From NCBI RefSeq assembly GCF_019059575.1, contig NW_024883395.1, positions 1 to 64,000 on the forward strand: DNA of 64,000 bases. Reading direction: 5' to 3'. Within the stretch, counting starts at the first letter, position 1, and each line of letters opens with the position of its first letter. Position numbers and translations under genes: made by a program. Shown one piece after another: positions 20,496-31,500 of this stretch. The stretch is from Amphibalanus amphitrite. Taxonomy: Eukaryota; Arthropoda; Thecostraca; Balanomorpha; Balanidae. Below the pieces are notes generated by a model. That model worked only from the letters and a program-made list of their open reading frames with translations. It did not search any database and was not told the origin of the DNA.

Positions 20496-21687
20496 TTAAC
20501 CCGCGCCCGGCTGGGGGTCCTGGATTTCCACGCCCTGCTGGGGGGGGGGTTTGAACACCCCCCCCTTCTAACTCGGCTCCTGGGCCACGTAGCGATACGC
20601 GGAAGGCGGCGTTCGAAAGAGCGTCAAAAATAATGAGGAAATCACTTTGGTCAATTTTTTGGTCAGGTCAAAGGTCAGGTCACCAGAGGTCATTGAAGGC
20701 AAAATTTCGCCGATTTCCAGGTCGAATGTCGACAATTTCCAAGAAGCCAACGCATAACTCGGGAACCAATAGAGCTACAGCGCCGCGGAAAAGTGCATTC
20801 GATAGCCCTATTAACGCCCTTTCTGTAAGTTCCCTCAGATTTGACCTAACGTCAACGGTTTTGCCTGCAGGGGGCAAAAACTGCAAAAATAGCCGGTTTT
20901 TTCGGAAACAGTTTTTCTGCAATAACTTTTGACCCAAGCCTTGTACGAGCTTACTTTTACCGGCATCGTGTTCCTCTCGTCAAGACACATCGAATGAGCT
21001 ATAACTTGACCTTGAAGTCAACTTGAAAATTTGACCTCAGGTCAAGGTCATGACCTGACCGGAAAGGGTCATATTGCATATCAGTCGATCCGTATCGTCG
21101 AGCTGAACATATCTAAGGCGTTTTCATTGCTCTAGCATGCCTCTATCAAAAGTTATTTGCGAAAAACTGTTAGATACTATTCGTGACATAAGATGACCTC
21201 AGGGAATAAACAGGGGTCACGGACACCATTTTCATGTTCAGTGTGTCTAAACCACTTGTAATTCAGTGTTTGGGAGTGTTCATAATGTCTTTCGTCCAAA
21301 AGAGGCGCATTTCAATTTTCTCCCATTGACTTATAATGGGGAGGTCGCAAAATTGACCTGACCTTAGGTCATCGATATCAAAATTCCGAGATGAACAGTT
21401 GGTACATGCTATTGCTCTTAGCAATCGCTGAAAGTTTCAAAGCGATCGGTCACTCGGTGTAGCTATGACAGACATTGAAACTTTTTATGAGGTGAGGTCA
21501 CTTGAAGTGACCTGGTGACCTGACCTTGAATGACCTTGGTCTGAAATTTTCACAACATGTGTAGAATTGATGTATGATAAGGTGTACCAGAAACGGCGGC
21601 GCGGAGCGCCGCCGTTTTTGAGATATTCGCGAAAACCCACAAGGGGGGTGTTCAAACCCCCCCCCCCCCCAGCAGGGCGCGGGTTAA
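20496..21687. mobile_element. TTAA-type transposon A3, inverted relative to A2
   Basis: 1192 bp between TTAA 20496-20499 and 21684-21687. The left end is long: CCCGCGCCCGGCTGGGG, with a GCCC(G/T)GCTGGGG box repeated 27 bp inward. The right end is short. It is in the opposite orientation to A2 and 197 bp away from it, so together they form a long inverted repeat. The interior is almost the same as A2 without the LINE and gives the LINE's empty site (AGTATCTAACAGTTTTTCGC on the minus strand). Confidence 0.92.
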
Positions 21688-22321
21688 GTTTGAGCTTTGC
21701 AGGCAACGGAATGAAAACAAAACAATCATGGTGAATTGACATTTGACTGTCTCAGCGTCACTTTCAGGGATAATTTCTGGTTGGGTAATGGTTGATTACT
21801 TAATTACGATCCGCGAAATACAGTGTTATTGCAAAATGGAAAAGGAATAACGACTGTTTTGCTCGCTTGAGCAATAACAAGATAGAAATTGTAGGTTGGT
21901 GTGCTTATTTGACTTCTACGAAGACACCAAGTAGTGGTATTGAAAAAGGTTGATTATCGAAAGTTCTCACTATCTATTGAAGCATAGTGGATGAATTGAT
22001 TATTTGTGAGCGTATTCATCAAATACCATGAGAAGCTTTGTACTGTTTCGGAGTTTCGGAGCCCTATGCGGTATAAAGGTAAGGTAAACTAGGATGGCAG
22101 CTGACGTTAACAAAATGTCATAGCGTGATGTGATTCTAAAAAAAAAATGTAAGAGGGGGAACGTACCACCACGAAGGCAAACAAACCATGACGACATCCA
22201 CAACCATAGATCAGCGGCGGCCACTCTCCCCGCATCTCCCCCCCCCCAGTGGCGGACACACACCCAGCATCTCCACCCAAAGAGCAGCCGCCCCAAGCCC
22301 GCTTCCCCCGTAACAACTCAC
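21688..22321 (-). other. Intron start of the GPCR gene
   Basis: The exon at 22322-23219 ends in ATGCTAG and is followed on the minus strand by GTGAGTTGTT, a strong donor. Sequence below 22322 is therefore intron. The reading frame stays open to 22107 by chance, but its product is no longer GPCR-like. No exon with TM6-TM7 (CWxPFH, NPxxY) is seen from here down to position 1. Confidence 0.8.
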
Positions 22322-23219
22322 CTAGCATCCTGACCACAGCACTCCTCGCCGCCAGCACTCCAGCGCTTGTTCTTCCACGAAGACTTGCCCGTGCCACGCA
22401 TCTCCTTAGATGTCTGCGAAGTCTCAACCCGATCTGGATATACAGTAACGTGATGATCAACATCGGCATGAAGAAAAACAGCACCGACGATGCTTCAAAC
22501 ACGTGAGGAAACACCTCACGCACCACCGTACAGCGGCCTTGACTTGGGATGATCCTTCCATCTTCGTCTCGTTCGAACATGATTCCAAACTGAAGAGCGG
22601 GGAACAGCGCACAGAGAAGCGACACCGCCCACACAAGAACGATACATCTGATCGCTCTGGATAGTCCCGAGAAAGTATGTTGCAGAAGGGGATGACAGAT
22701 GGCGAGGTACCGCTCCACAGTGAAGGAGACTATGGTCAGGATGGAGGCGTTGGTGGACGTCTCAGCACAGAGTCCCCGTAAGACGCAGAAGGCTTCTCCG
22801 AAGACATGTTGACCGTGAGGTCGCCAGAAAGAGTACAACTCGAAGGGCAGTCCGGTGATGAGGAGCAAGAGGTCGGAGATGGCCAGGTTTAGGAGATAGT
22901 AGTTGGTCGTCGTGTGCATGTACCCGTTGTGTACGATGGTGATGATGGTCGTGGTGTTGCCCAAGGCGCTGAGGAAGAAGATGACGCCGTAGAGGACCGT
23001 CATAGAGATGACGATATGGAGGGGAGCATGTTCAGGAGCGAGGAGTGTGATGTTGGAGGGGGTGAGGTTGGGAAAGGTGGAGAAGGTGGCGATGTCGTAG
23101 TCGTCGTACGCGGGGAGGGAGGTGGCGTCTGGGGACGAGGACATTGGTGGTTCGTGAGGTCGGATGGCCGGCTCTTGGTGCGTTTGTCTAGTGAATTTGT
23201 GTTTAGTCACACCGGTCAC
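22322..23219 (-). CDS. Pyrokinin/CAPA/neuromedin-U-type receptor, first coding exon (TM1-TM5)
   Basis: Class A peptide GPCR. The exon codes about 299 residues. The N-terminal tail has NLT and NIT glycosylation sites (51, 56). TM1 is near 69-95 with LGN; TM2 near 104-126 (NYYLLNLAISDLLLLITGL); TM3 near 141-164 with FGEAFCVLRGL. The DRY-equivalent is ERY (169-171), then LAICHPL; TM4 near 190-210; TM5 near 238-264. Cys145 and Cys230 should form the conserved disulfide. The exon stops at SAVVRML, just before TM6, in phase 1, at ATGCTAG|GTGAGT. HTTTNYYLLNLAISD and AETSTNASILTIVSFTVERY match pyrokinin/CAPA/NMU receptors best. In arthropods they are Gq-type receptors for PRXamide peptides. Which subtype is uncertain. 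ATG at 23219 opens the frame; Met26 is an alternative. Confidence 0.9.
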
Positions 23220-24369
23220 AGCGGAGGTCGTAATCCGTCTGGGTGATGCGTTGTTCAGCAGCCAGCGTCTTTAGGCCAACATCTTCGGCAAATCACTCCC
23301 AACTTCGCGTGCCAACGTCACGTGATAAACTTCTCCAAACACCACCTTTGAGGATATTCACAACTCTTCTGGCTATTCTCCAGCTACTTCAATCTTACTC
23401 CGCCTTGTAGATCTATTTGGAAAACCAAACACTGGAGGAGAGCAGGAACGTGGCTTTCAACCAGCTGAGCTTTGCGCTTTCAAAAGCTGCTTCAACAAAA
23501 CATGGGCAGGTGACTAGGTTTGAACTGGGTTTCAATGAGAATAAATACGAAGTGCGTCAAAACCCGTCCGTCTCATTTGGATGTATTACAAGAAAGATGC
23601 GATGGTTTCGGAGTGGCCATGTTGACAGTTCTGCGGCAAGAGTACGTTGAGGTTGAGTCCAGTCTCAATAATATATATTGGTATGGAGATACTTGCAGGC
23701 CGCTTATTCAGTCTGGTTTGATGGAAGACAAAGACGTACTCTGAAGACTCTGCCGTGTTTATCTGTAAGAGGAAAAGGACAGTAATTAAAATAAATATAG
23801 CCGTTCTTGACGATGGCGATACACTACGAGAAACTATTGTGCTAGGAAATACTTTTTGAATACCTTTTTGTTTATTAGTGCCGGCAGTAAGAGAGCTGTA
23901 GCAAAGAAAAAGTTTCAAGACTGTGGTCGTCTAACATCCATCGGAAATTAATGATGCGTATTTAACCAACGACATGAAACCAGAAGGTAAGAGTAGCTCG
24001 ATGTTTCTGTAACCATCATCGGTACAAATATTGCCAGACGTCTCAAAATCGCTGAAACAAAACGATTGGTGTTAAAACTTGCAGGAAGACTAAATTATAT
24101 GCAACGTTGCGTCACATAATCTGTGCACTCTGCACTCTGCATAGGCAGCCAGGGTCGCGATTGAAATACCACATATGCGGGCCGCTTCCGCTTTTGCCAG
24201 GAATAATTACGGTTCAGTGCAGAATACTTCCGGTTTGGTGCAGAACGTTTCCGGTTTTTGCAGACCATTTCTAGCTTCATGCGTAACAGCACCCAGTGTG
24301 TGCCATAGCACTGGAAGTGTCGGTGAGCCATTATTCGAGCTGTTTTGGCAGTTTTAGTAGATGGTTTTG
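23220..24369. other. 5' flank of the GPCR exon
   Basis: About 1.1 kb upstream of the GPCR start, expected to hold 5' UTR and promoter or an intron. I see no TATA box or initiator I would defend and no transposon ends. Short ORFs on both strands look random. Confidence 0.4.
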
Positions 24370-24509
24370 CAGGGCTGCGGAGTCGATATATGTTTGGCTT
24401 CTCTGGCTCCGACACCTACCCTATCTTCCAAAATTAGATTCCGAATCGGTCTTCTATTAGAACTGTGACTCTGACCGACAGTGACTCCGACTCTGACTCG
24501 CAGCCCTAG
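24370..24509. mobile_element. Small hAT-like MITE
   Basis: 140 bp with inverted ends CAGGGCTGCGGAGTCG and GACTCGCAGCCCTAG and subterminal GACTCCGACTCTGACT repeats. CAGGGCTG(C/T)GGAGTCG ends are known from hAT-type MITEs in many animals. The flanking 8-mers (TGGTTTTG / CATGTTTG) match only partly. Confidence 0.6.
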
Positions 24510-25486
24510 CATGTTTGCGGAGTCGATAGATGTTCGGTGCCTTGAGGTGACGGAACATCAACAGCTTATTGCCGTTCGGATGCTGTCCGCACAGTTCGCA
24601 CACGATTTCCGTACGGACCGGATGCGACCATAGGGCTCTGTGTTAAATTCCGTACGGACCGCAGGCGTTTCGCATAGTGGACGGCGGCCTTCAAGCTTTA
24701 ACTCCGGCTCCGGCTTCCAAAACATAGACTTCGAATTCGACATCAACTCCGATCAGAGCTGTCGACTCCGACCGACTCCGACTCAGACTCTCGCTCTGAC
24801 ACTAAGCAACACTGCTGTCTTGCCCATGCAGGTTAACCCGTGTCCCATGCTGGGGGACACTCCCTGCCTGTGTTTTTTGCAAATATATATATACAAAAAC
24901 AGCGGCGTTTTTTATTTTTAGGGGCTGATCAAGGAATGCTCGACAGTGCCAACTGCCAAGCGATCAATATATCACCGCGGCCAAGACCAGGGAGGGCTGT
25001 AGCATTATTGTTCATCATAGTGGCCCCTTAGAGCCGGCAGCCGCACATGTCACAAACAATCCAGACCCCGGCCAGCGGCCGGCGTCCGCAATCGCCCGGC
25101 CCTACCGCGAGACCTCCACCAAGCCCAACGGGCGTAGGCATATGCGGCGGAACGGGGGGGGGGGGGGGCACCGGGGCACAGTGCCCCCTTTATATTGCCA
25201 TTTTAATATTAGCGCTATGGGCGTTGCATGGGAAGAATGGGAGCCCGAATTGTGAACAAGCCAATCATTGATAATTTTTACTTTGCCTGACGAATGACTG
25301 ACGTCATCAGTGACCTCGAGGTCAATGAAATTAGGTTTCGCTGGACAATTTGTCTCGGACTTTTAGGCGCAATTTGAATTTTGACAACCGGCGGGCCCAG
25401 TAGTTTCAGAGTTAGTAGGGGATGGGGCGATATAGCCCCCTCCACCCATTAGGTTGCGTTATACGCAAACCCCTGTGGGGTGCGGG
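24510..25486. other. Mixed relics of hAT and TTAA elements
   Basis: No gene is seen. TTCCGTACGGACCG occurs twice near 24607 and 24648, and a second GACTCCGACC-rich patch lies near 24760. At about 24834 TTAACCCGTGTCCCATGCTGGGG is a decayed short end. TGTGGGGTGCGGG at 25475-25486 is a decayed long end that abuts the TTAA of G1. The two ends belong to different families, so intact borders are lost. Confidence 0.5.
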
Positions 25487-27737
25487 TTAACCCTCGCCCT
25501 GGCAGGGCATTTTTCATAACACGGCCTGGCAGGGGGGAGGTTGATGCGACCCCCCCTCGCGATTGGCTTCTATGGCACCTAGAAACACCAAATTTGGTAG
25601 GTAGGTAGGCCCACAGGAGTTCTCGCCCTTGTGCAACCTTGGTTCCTCTAGGTCAATATTTAAGGGGGTTTTGGGGGTATAACCCGCGCCCCACTGGGGG
25701 GGGGGGCTATTCATAGCCCCCTCCCGTTTTTTTTGCAATAACTTCCAAACCACTTGACGTATTCACGCCAAACTTTCAGTACCTTCGGCTGCATCAATTT
25801 AACACCTCGTGTTAAAATTTTAACTTCGTAGCTACCATAGGTCGGCCGGAAATCACGTCAGAGTGACGTCATGTTCGGCCGATTTCGACGCAAAACATTG
25901 AACCACGGCAATCGCTCCCGAGAGCTCAGTTTTTAAGCTAGATCCAATTTCTTTGCATGAAACGACTCAGAATTGACTGCGCTATTAAACTACTGTCTCG
26001 GATTTTCAAAATTTTGAAAATTTTGAAAACTATATATATTAATATTCAAAATTTTTATTTTTATATTTTTTCAAAAAGTTTTTGCCTTTTCGAAAAAAAC
26101 GGAATATATGTGACAGAACGCATGCTTATGACTAACTGTGGCAAGTTTTGGCTTAACCCGCGCCCCAGTGGCGGTCTCGGCCAACTTCGCCCTAGTGGGG
26201 GGGGGGGGGGGGGCATATGTTACCACCCACCTCTAACTCAAAAACTAAGAGGGCTAGAAAGACGCGGTAAAAAGCAGTCGATAGCTCTCAATGCATAAGT
26301 TTGAAAGTATTTCGGCATTTTTCACCTTAGAGCAATATTGGGGTCACCAGAGGTCATCAAAGGTCAAAATTTGCCAATTGTCATTATATTTTTCAGAAAA
26401 TATGCCGCTATCTCAGGAACTATGGTAGCTAGAAAAACACATTGAAAAGCAGTCGATAGCTTTTGAACTCTTCTTTTGATAAGATCAATATCAAAATTGA
26501 ACTCAGGTCAACGGTTTAGCCTCCAGAGGGCAAAAACTCCAAAAATAGCTGTTTTTACGAAAAGTGTTTTTCGACCATAACTTTCGACTCCAAAAAGCCA
26601 CGACATTTCTATTGTCAGAATCGTGTTCCCCTCGCCAAGACGCGTCGAATGAACTATAATTTGACCTTGAAGGGTCAACTTGAAAATTTGACCTCAGGTC
26701 AAGGTCATGACCTGACCGGAAAAGGTCATGTTGCATATCAATCGATGCGTCTCAACAAGACAAACACAATGAGACCATCCCCAGCGTTCTATCTCTTTCC
26801 AATCGCGAGTTATTGGCAAAAAACTGTTTGTAGCCTCAAATGACCTCGGATGACCTTTCTAGAGGCTGTCAGCAAATATTTAGGGGGGTTTATGGGGGTA
26901 TAAATGTAAACATTTCGCTAAAAACAGGTCAAAAGTTTTTCGCTAATAACTTTTGATCTAATTAAGATAGAGCAAAAATAAAAGCACCGGTGAACTCATC
27001 ACGTCAAGGCGCGTCGAATGATATACTTTTAGCTTGCTTAAGTGTACTTAAAGTTTTTCTTAATTTTTAAGTAATTTTTAATTAATTAATTAAGTTCAAG
27101 TTAACCAAATTGCATCATATCGCATATCATTCGATTCGGCTGAGCACCAGGAACACAATGACATCATTTTTAAGCTCTAGCTTCATTATGTGCCAAGTTA
27201 TTGGCAAAAACGTCATTTGACCTCAGTTGCCCACATTTAATCTGACCCTTGGATAAGTACACCAAACAAAGAAGCACCAAGTGACCTGTTGTTAATTACT
27301 ATGGTTTCAAGGCACAAAAGTGATTGAACAAAGCGGATATCTCCAGTATTTTCCGAATTTAGTATTATCCCATAGGCTTAACATTACGACGTAATGACCT
27401 CTAACTGACCTCAGGTCAGTGACCTAAAAAAACGAACTATATGTTATACAACTCGGTGAACTTAGCACATCCTGAAAGTTTGAAGGAAATCAGTCCAAAA
27501 CTGTGAGTTGGACAGATGCAAAAAGAAAATTAAAAATTGACCATGACCTTGTACCGGTTTTTCTGACCTGGTGACCTGACCCAAAATCACCCAGACTTGA
27601 AATTTTCAGGTCATATGTAAAGGGGTTGCCCCATAGGCTGTGCCAAATTTGGCGGCGCTGTGCGCCGCCGTCTTTACGCTATCTTCGAAAAACCTTAGGG
27701 GGGTTGCATCAACCCCCCCTGCCAGGGCGAGGGTTAA
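25487..27737. mobile_element. TTAA-type transposon G1, interrupted by H relics
   Basis: TTAA at 25487-25490 and 27734-27737. The left end is long (CCCTCGCCCTGGCAGGG, with CCTGGCAGGG repeated 27 bp inward). The right end is short (CCTGCCAGGGCGAGGG). Hairpins carry loop TTGATGC(G/A)A. Removing the 1218-bp insertion leaves about 1033 bp; G2 without its insertions is about 1021 bp. The right half has ACGGCGGCGCACAGCGCCG-type palindrome, AGGTCA sites, and GCGTCGAATGATATAC mirrored by GCATATCATTCGAT. Confidence 0.82.
25679..26880. mobile_element. Family H relics (one short and one long end) inside G1
   Basis: ATAA at 25679-25682 is followed by a short end CCCGCGCCCCACTGGGG. TTAA at 26153-26156 is followed by a long end CCCGCGCCCCAGTGGCGG, with GCCC(C/T)AGTGG repeated 27 bp inward. 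Both face the same way and neither has a right partner. The insertion is flanked by a 28-bp near-repeat of G sequence (about 25656-25683 and 26874-26902), which suggests recombination rather than a clean transposition. Confidence 0.6.
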
Positions 27738-28908
27738 ATCACGCTCGCATCAACCGCACGCCCCTCATAAGCGCGGTTGATGCAAGCGCAATCTGAAGCA
27801 TTTGAAAAGGCTCCCACATGCGATTTCCTGACTGCGGAGAGTCTCTGTCAGCCATTGGATCATAACTAGATATGTCAATAGGATACCAACTTTTTGGTGT
27901 ACCGATACCAAACTGACACCAACTTGGTACTTGGCTTTTCAATCTTATTGGTATTTTGTTGGTGTTATATACCCTCACTAATGCATAAGGGGCTGAGAAG
28001 TTGGCAAAAAGTTGGTATTTCCCCCATTCCTGTAATTGACATCACTGATAATAACTACTCACCTTGCGATAGCTCTGCTCTTCTGAAAACACCAGGGCTG
28101 TCCCAACTCCTACCACCCTGTCCCGACTCTGTCCAGGACACTCAACTCTGACACTCTGACTCAGCTCACTCTGACTCACTCTGACTCAGCTCAGCCCAGG
28201 ACACTCAACTCCGACCTCCCTCTCCCGGCTCCGAGAGTGCACTGTCGTTGGCAGCTCGCCCGAGGCTACTTCCTCGCTCCCCCCGCACTCCCTGCGCATG
28301 CGCGTTGGTAATGTGATGTCCAGCAGTCCTGCCAAAATTGCCAGATGTAATGACCCCCGGCTCCAGACTGGCTTTAGGCTGGCGGAGCAAAAAAAAAATG
28401 ACGGAGGCATGCGGGAACGATGGAACAATTGTAGGGGTTTTTCCCTGCGCTCTTTGGCTTCAGCGCGGGTTTTCCCCTTTCCAATAGGTGGCAGGTTTTT
28501 TGTTATTGAGGTTTTCCCCTGACCAATACACCCCACACCAGTACACTGACACCCCACACCAGTACACTGACACTCACAGTAGTACAATAAAATGCATATC
28601 AATGAAATGCAGTGCAATGTAACCCAATACAACACTAGTACAACATAATGCACTGATATCCACTATCGGTTGGTCATCTTTAATCATGCATGACCGTCAT
28701 GACTACGAAGAGCTCTTAGAGCTGCCGTTTCATCAGAGTAGCAATTCTCTCGCAAACCCTTCACATACAACACGCTGAGAAAACAACTCTTTGAACGCTC
28801 TTTTCACCAAATTGTGTTTCTCTCCAAACCGCATCACACAGCAGCACTGAGAAACCTCGCTACACCCCACCGGTCTGGAAGGCTTCGCCTCAGTCTCTCG
28901 TGCTCCCT
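27738..28908. other. Spacer with partial foldback MITE and short tandem repeats
   Basis: 27743-27857 is the partial counterpart of the foldback element at 35182-35365 (GCTCGCATCAACCGCACGC, GCGATTTCCTGACTGCGG). At 28145-28212 CTCTGACTCAGCTCA repeats occur, and at 28528-28570 two copies of a 24-bp unit starting ACACCCCACACCAGTACAC. I see no gene in the rest. Confidence 0.55.
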
Positions 28909-29541
28909 TGTGGTGCTGTGGGGCTGTTCACCACATATCAGTGACTGGATTTTACGTTAATCAGAAATGGAGAATATCAACCTGGTGCGTGTTCCAAAAA
29001 TTCAATCAGTTCGATCCAAACGGCCCCAAGTAAAAGAATTAATTAAAAGAGCGGGTTGTTATATTTAAATTACCAAAACGAAGTCAAAAACCAAAACAGC
29101 GAATCAGACAATGGAGCGACGAAGAGACGAGAATGAAATCCAAATTTGCCAAATATGCCCTGCCTAATCTAAGTTATAAATCCCGGACAGAACGGGCCAA
29201 ATCGCGGAGCCAGACGTGACGCGTCTGCTCGGGCCAAGAGCTCGGCCAGAAGTCCCGGGGTAGCGCGCGGCCCGACGCAGCGGGCCGGGTCCAGACATGC
29301 GCAGAAGCACTCGGACACCACGTGGCTGCCGATCGGAGCGCGGATTGGTCACTGGCCGACGCACTGCGGCAGCGCAGGCCGCAGACACGCGGTCGCATCG
29401 TGATGGGACAAAGTTCACGAACAGACACGTCCTGGGCCGCCCCCCCAGCGCCGGGGCGGGGTAGCGACGTCACAAGTCGGCGCGCGAATCGGTCTGCGCC
29501 GGGAACTCCCGTGCCGGCCGGCGACACACGTGGTTACCACA
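28909..29541 (-). repeat. 3' LTR of Ty3-2
   Basis: 633 bp, TG...CA. It matches the other LTR except for one base in a C run. Confidence 0.95.
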
Positions 29542-29587
29542 GTACTCACCGCCTCAGCGCGGAGCGCATACACGATAAGCCAAAACA

Positions 29588-29752
29588 ATCACTTTTCACA
29601 TCACTCGGTGCGCGACGCGATCGACACTTCACTGCGCGACGCAATAATCACTACACTGTACGGCGCAACGCAATTGTCACTGCACGGTCCTGCGCGACGC
29701 AAGAATCACTACACCGCGCGACGCAGTTATCACTTCACTGTCGGCGCCATGC
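29588..29752 (-). repeat. Degenerate tandem repeat in the Ty3-2 3' UTR
   Basis: Four to five units of about 35 bp built on ACTGCGCGACGCAATAATCA (variants CGCGACGCAAGAATCACT and CGACGCAGTTATCACTTC) between the pol stop and the 3' LTR. Such 3' UTR arrays can vary in copy number between family members. Confidence 0.75.
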
Positions 29753-29790
29753 GATCAGGATCGTCCTCGAACGCACGTACGCGGGCGCAC

Positions 29791-31500
29791 TCAAAAGTAT
29801 CGGAAGTCCGGTTGCGGCCGGAAGTGCACGCGGCGGCCGCTGCGGGTGTGCACCGGCGCAGCCGCGGACGGCTTGTCGTCCTCGTCCGGCGATGCGGAAG
29901 ACGTCACTCCAGGTCTTGAAGTCCTCTTGCTGGACGGTCTTGTAGTCGTCGGCGTCTGTGTCGGCTCGTCGGGCGCCCCAGTGGCGAGGGGCCCGAGCGA
30001 GGTCGACGGTGACGGCTGCTGCTCCGGAGCCGTAGGCTCGGTACTGCTCGGACCAAGCGTGTCCGCAGATGGCGGCATGTGTGCCGGTTTGAGTCTGTCG
30101 ACGCTTACAGTGTCGTGGGCGCCAGTCGGCAGCTCCAACGTGAACACTTTAGGGCTGCGTCTGATGACTCGCATGGGGCCGCGGTACGGGGACTCCAGAG
30201 AGTGCCGCACGCGGTCAACGCGTACCCACACGTGTGTGCATGTCATGAGATCGGGTGGCACGTGCGTCGGTGGTGTGCGGGCGTGGTTCGAGCCCTGTGA
30301 GAGCGTGACGAAATCGATTTCTGACATACGCTTTGCCAGTTCTTGGACGTACTTTGTCCCGACGGGGACCTTCTCGACGGCGCAGCGGGGAAACAGCACC
30401 TGCGCGCCTGTGACGGCAGTGAATGCCGAAAAACCCGACTCTGCTGGCATAGCTCTTATACCTAACAAAACTACTGGTAGCGCGCGCAGCCACTCTTGCC
30501 GGCGCGCCCTGATCGCGGCTTTGAGCGTTCGGTGGACCCGTTCCACCATTCCATTGCACGTCGGATGATAAGCAGTGGTTCGGAGGCGATGGAAACCTAT
30601 CATTGAAGACAAGTGTGAAAACAGTTCTGATTCGAATTGGGAACCGCGGTCCGTGACTACATGCAGTGGCACTCCGAACCGGGACACCCAAGTGTCGAGG
30701 AAAGCAGAGGCTACACTTTCCGCGGTGATCGAGACCAACGGCACGGCCTCGACCCAACGCGTGGCGCGATCGATGCATGTCAACAAATAACGAAATGGCG
30801 CGGTGAAGGGGTGCCCGTGGGGTACTGACGGGGGCAGCGGCCCGACTATGTCTATATGTACAGTTTCGAACCGCTGTGAGGGCACGTCAAACCGACCGGG
30901 CGGAGAACGAGTGTGCCTGTGCACCTTGGCTTCCTGGCATGCTTCACACTCCTTCACCCATCGCGCAATATCACGGCGCATATCATGCCAGAAATAGCGA
31001 GAGCTGATGAGACGGGTGGTGCCTTTCCTACCCGGGTGTGACAGGCCGTGGAAACGATCAAACACGGCGCGCCTGCATGCCTCTGGTACGTACGGGCGTG
31101 GATGTGGTCCAGTGTTTTCACACAGGACTGTGATGTCGCCAGACAGTGTTACTGGCTCCAATCGGGAGTTGTCCTGCGGGTTTGAGCGCGATCCTGGACC
31201 TGACTCGGAATCCTGGTGCTCTGAATCGGCACTGTCGGTGTCTCTCTCCTTTTCCTGCTTCTGAGCCGCCGCGATAAAATGGAGGTCACATGCATCGAGG
31301 GACACTGCATTTACCGGGCGACTGAGACAGTCCGCCACCACGTTGTCACTGCCACGAATGTACGAGACCTCCGTGATGTATTCCGTGACGACACACCAGT
31401 GGCGCTGTTGGCGGTCAGACTTAGCCGTGTGCGGGCTGTGAAAAGCGCGCACGAGTGGCTTGTGGTCCGTTCGCAGGGTAACGTGGCGGCCTTCGATCAT
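29791..31500 (-). pseudogene. Ty3-2 pol, 3' part: end of RNase H and integrase
   Basis: A 569-residue frame. The RNase H end has TLRTDHKPLVRAF and DNVVADCLSRP (near 10-70). Integrase zinc finger: H and H in FHGLSHPGRKG, then CEACQ near 190. Catalytic core: D in HIDIVGPLP, VVTDRGSQF, and E in CNGMVERVHRTLK, so the DDE triad is present. A proline/serine/threonine-rich tail ends in VHTRSGRRVHFRP, a common Ty3 tail. It is separated from the upstream part by the frame break near 31540 and has no start of its own that should be trusted. Confidence 0.92.

Noticed and set aside
22107..22321. C-terminal 70 residues of the open frame that continues the GPCR exon
   Set aside because: They follow a strong GTGAGT donor placed exactly where TM6 should begin, and they do not look like TM6 or TM7.
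29322..30568. Plus-strand ORFs over the Ty3-2 LTR and pol
   Set aside because: They are antisense shadows of LTR and pol. The LTR ones recur unchanged at 34.6-34.9 kb because the LTR is repeated.
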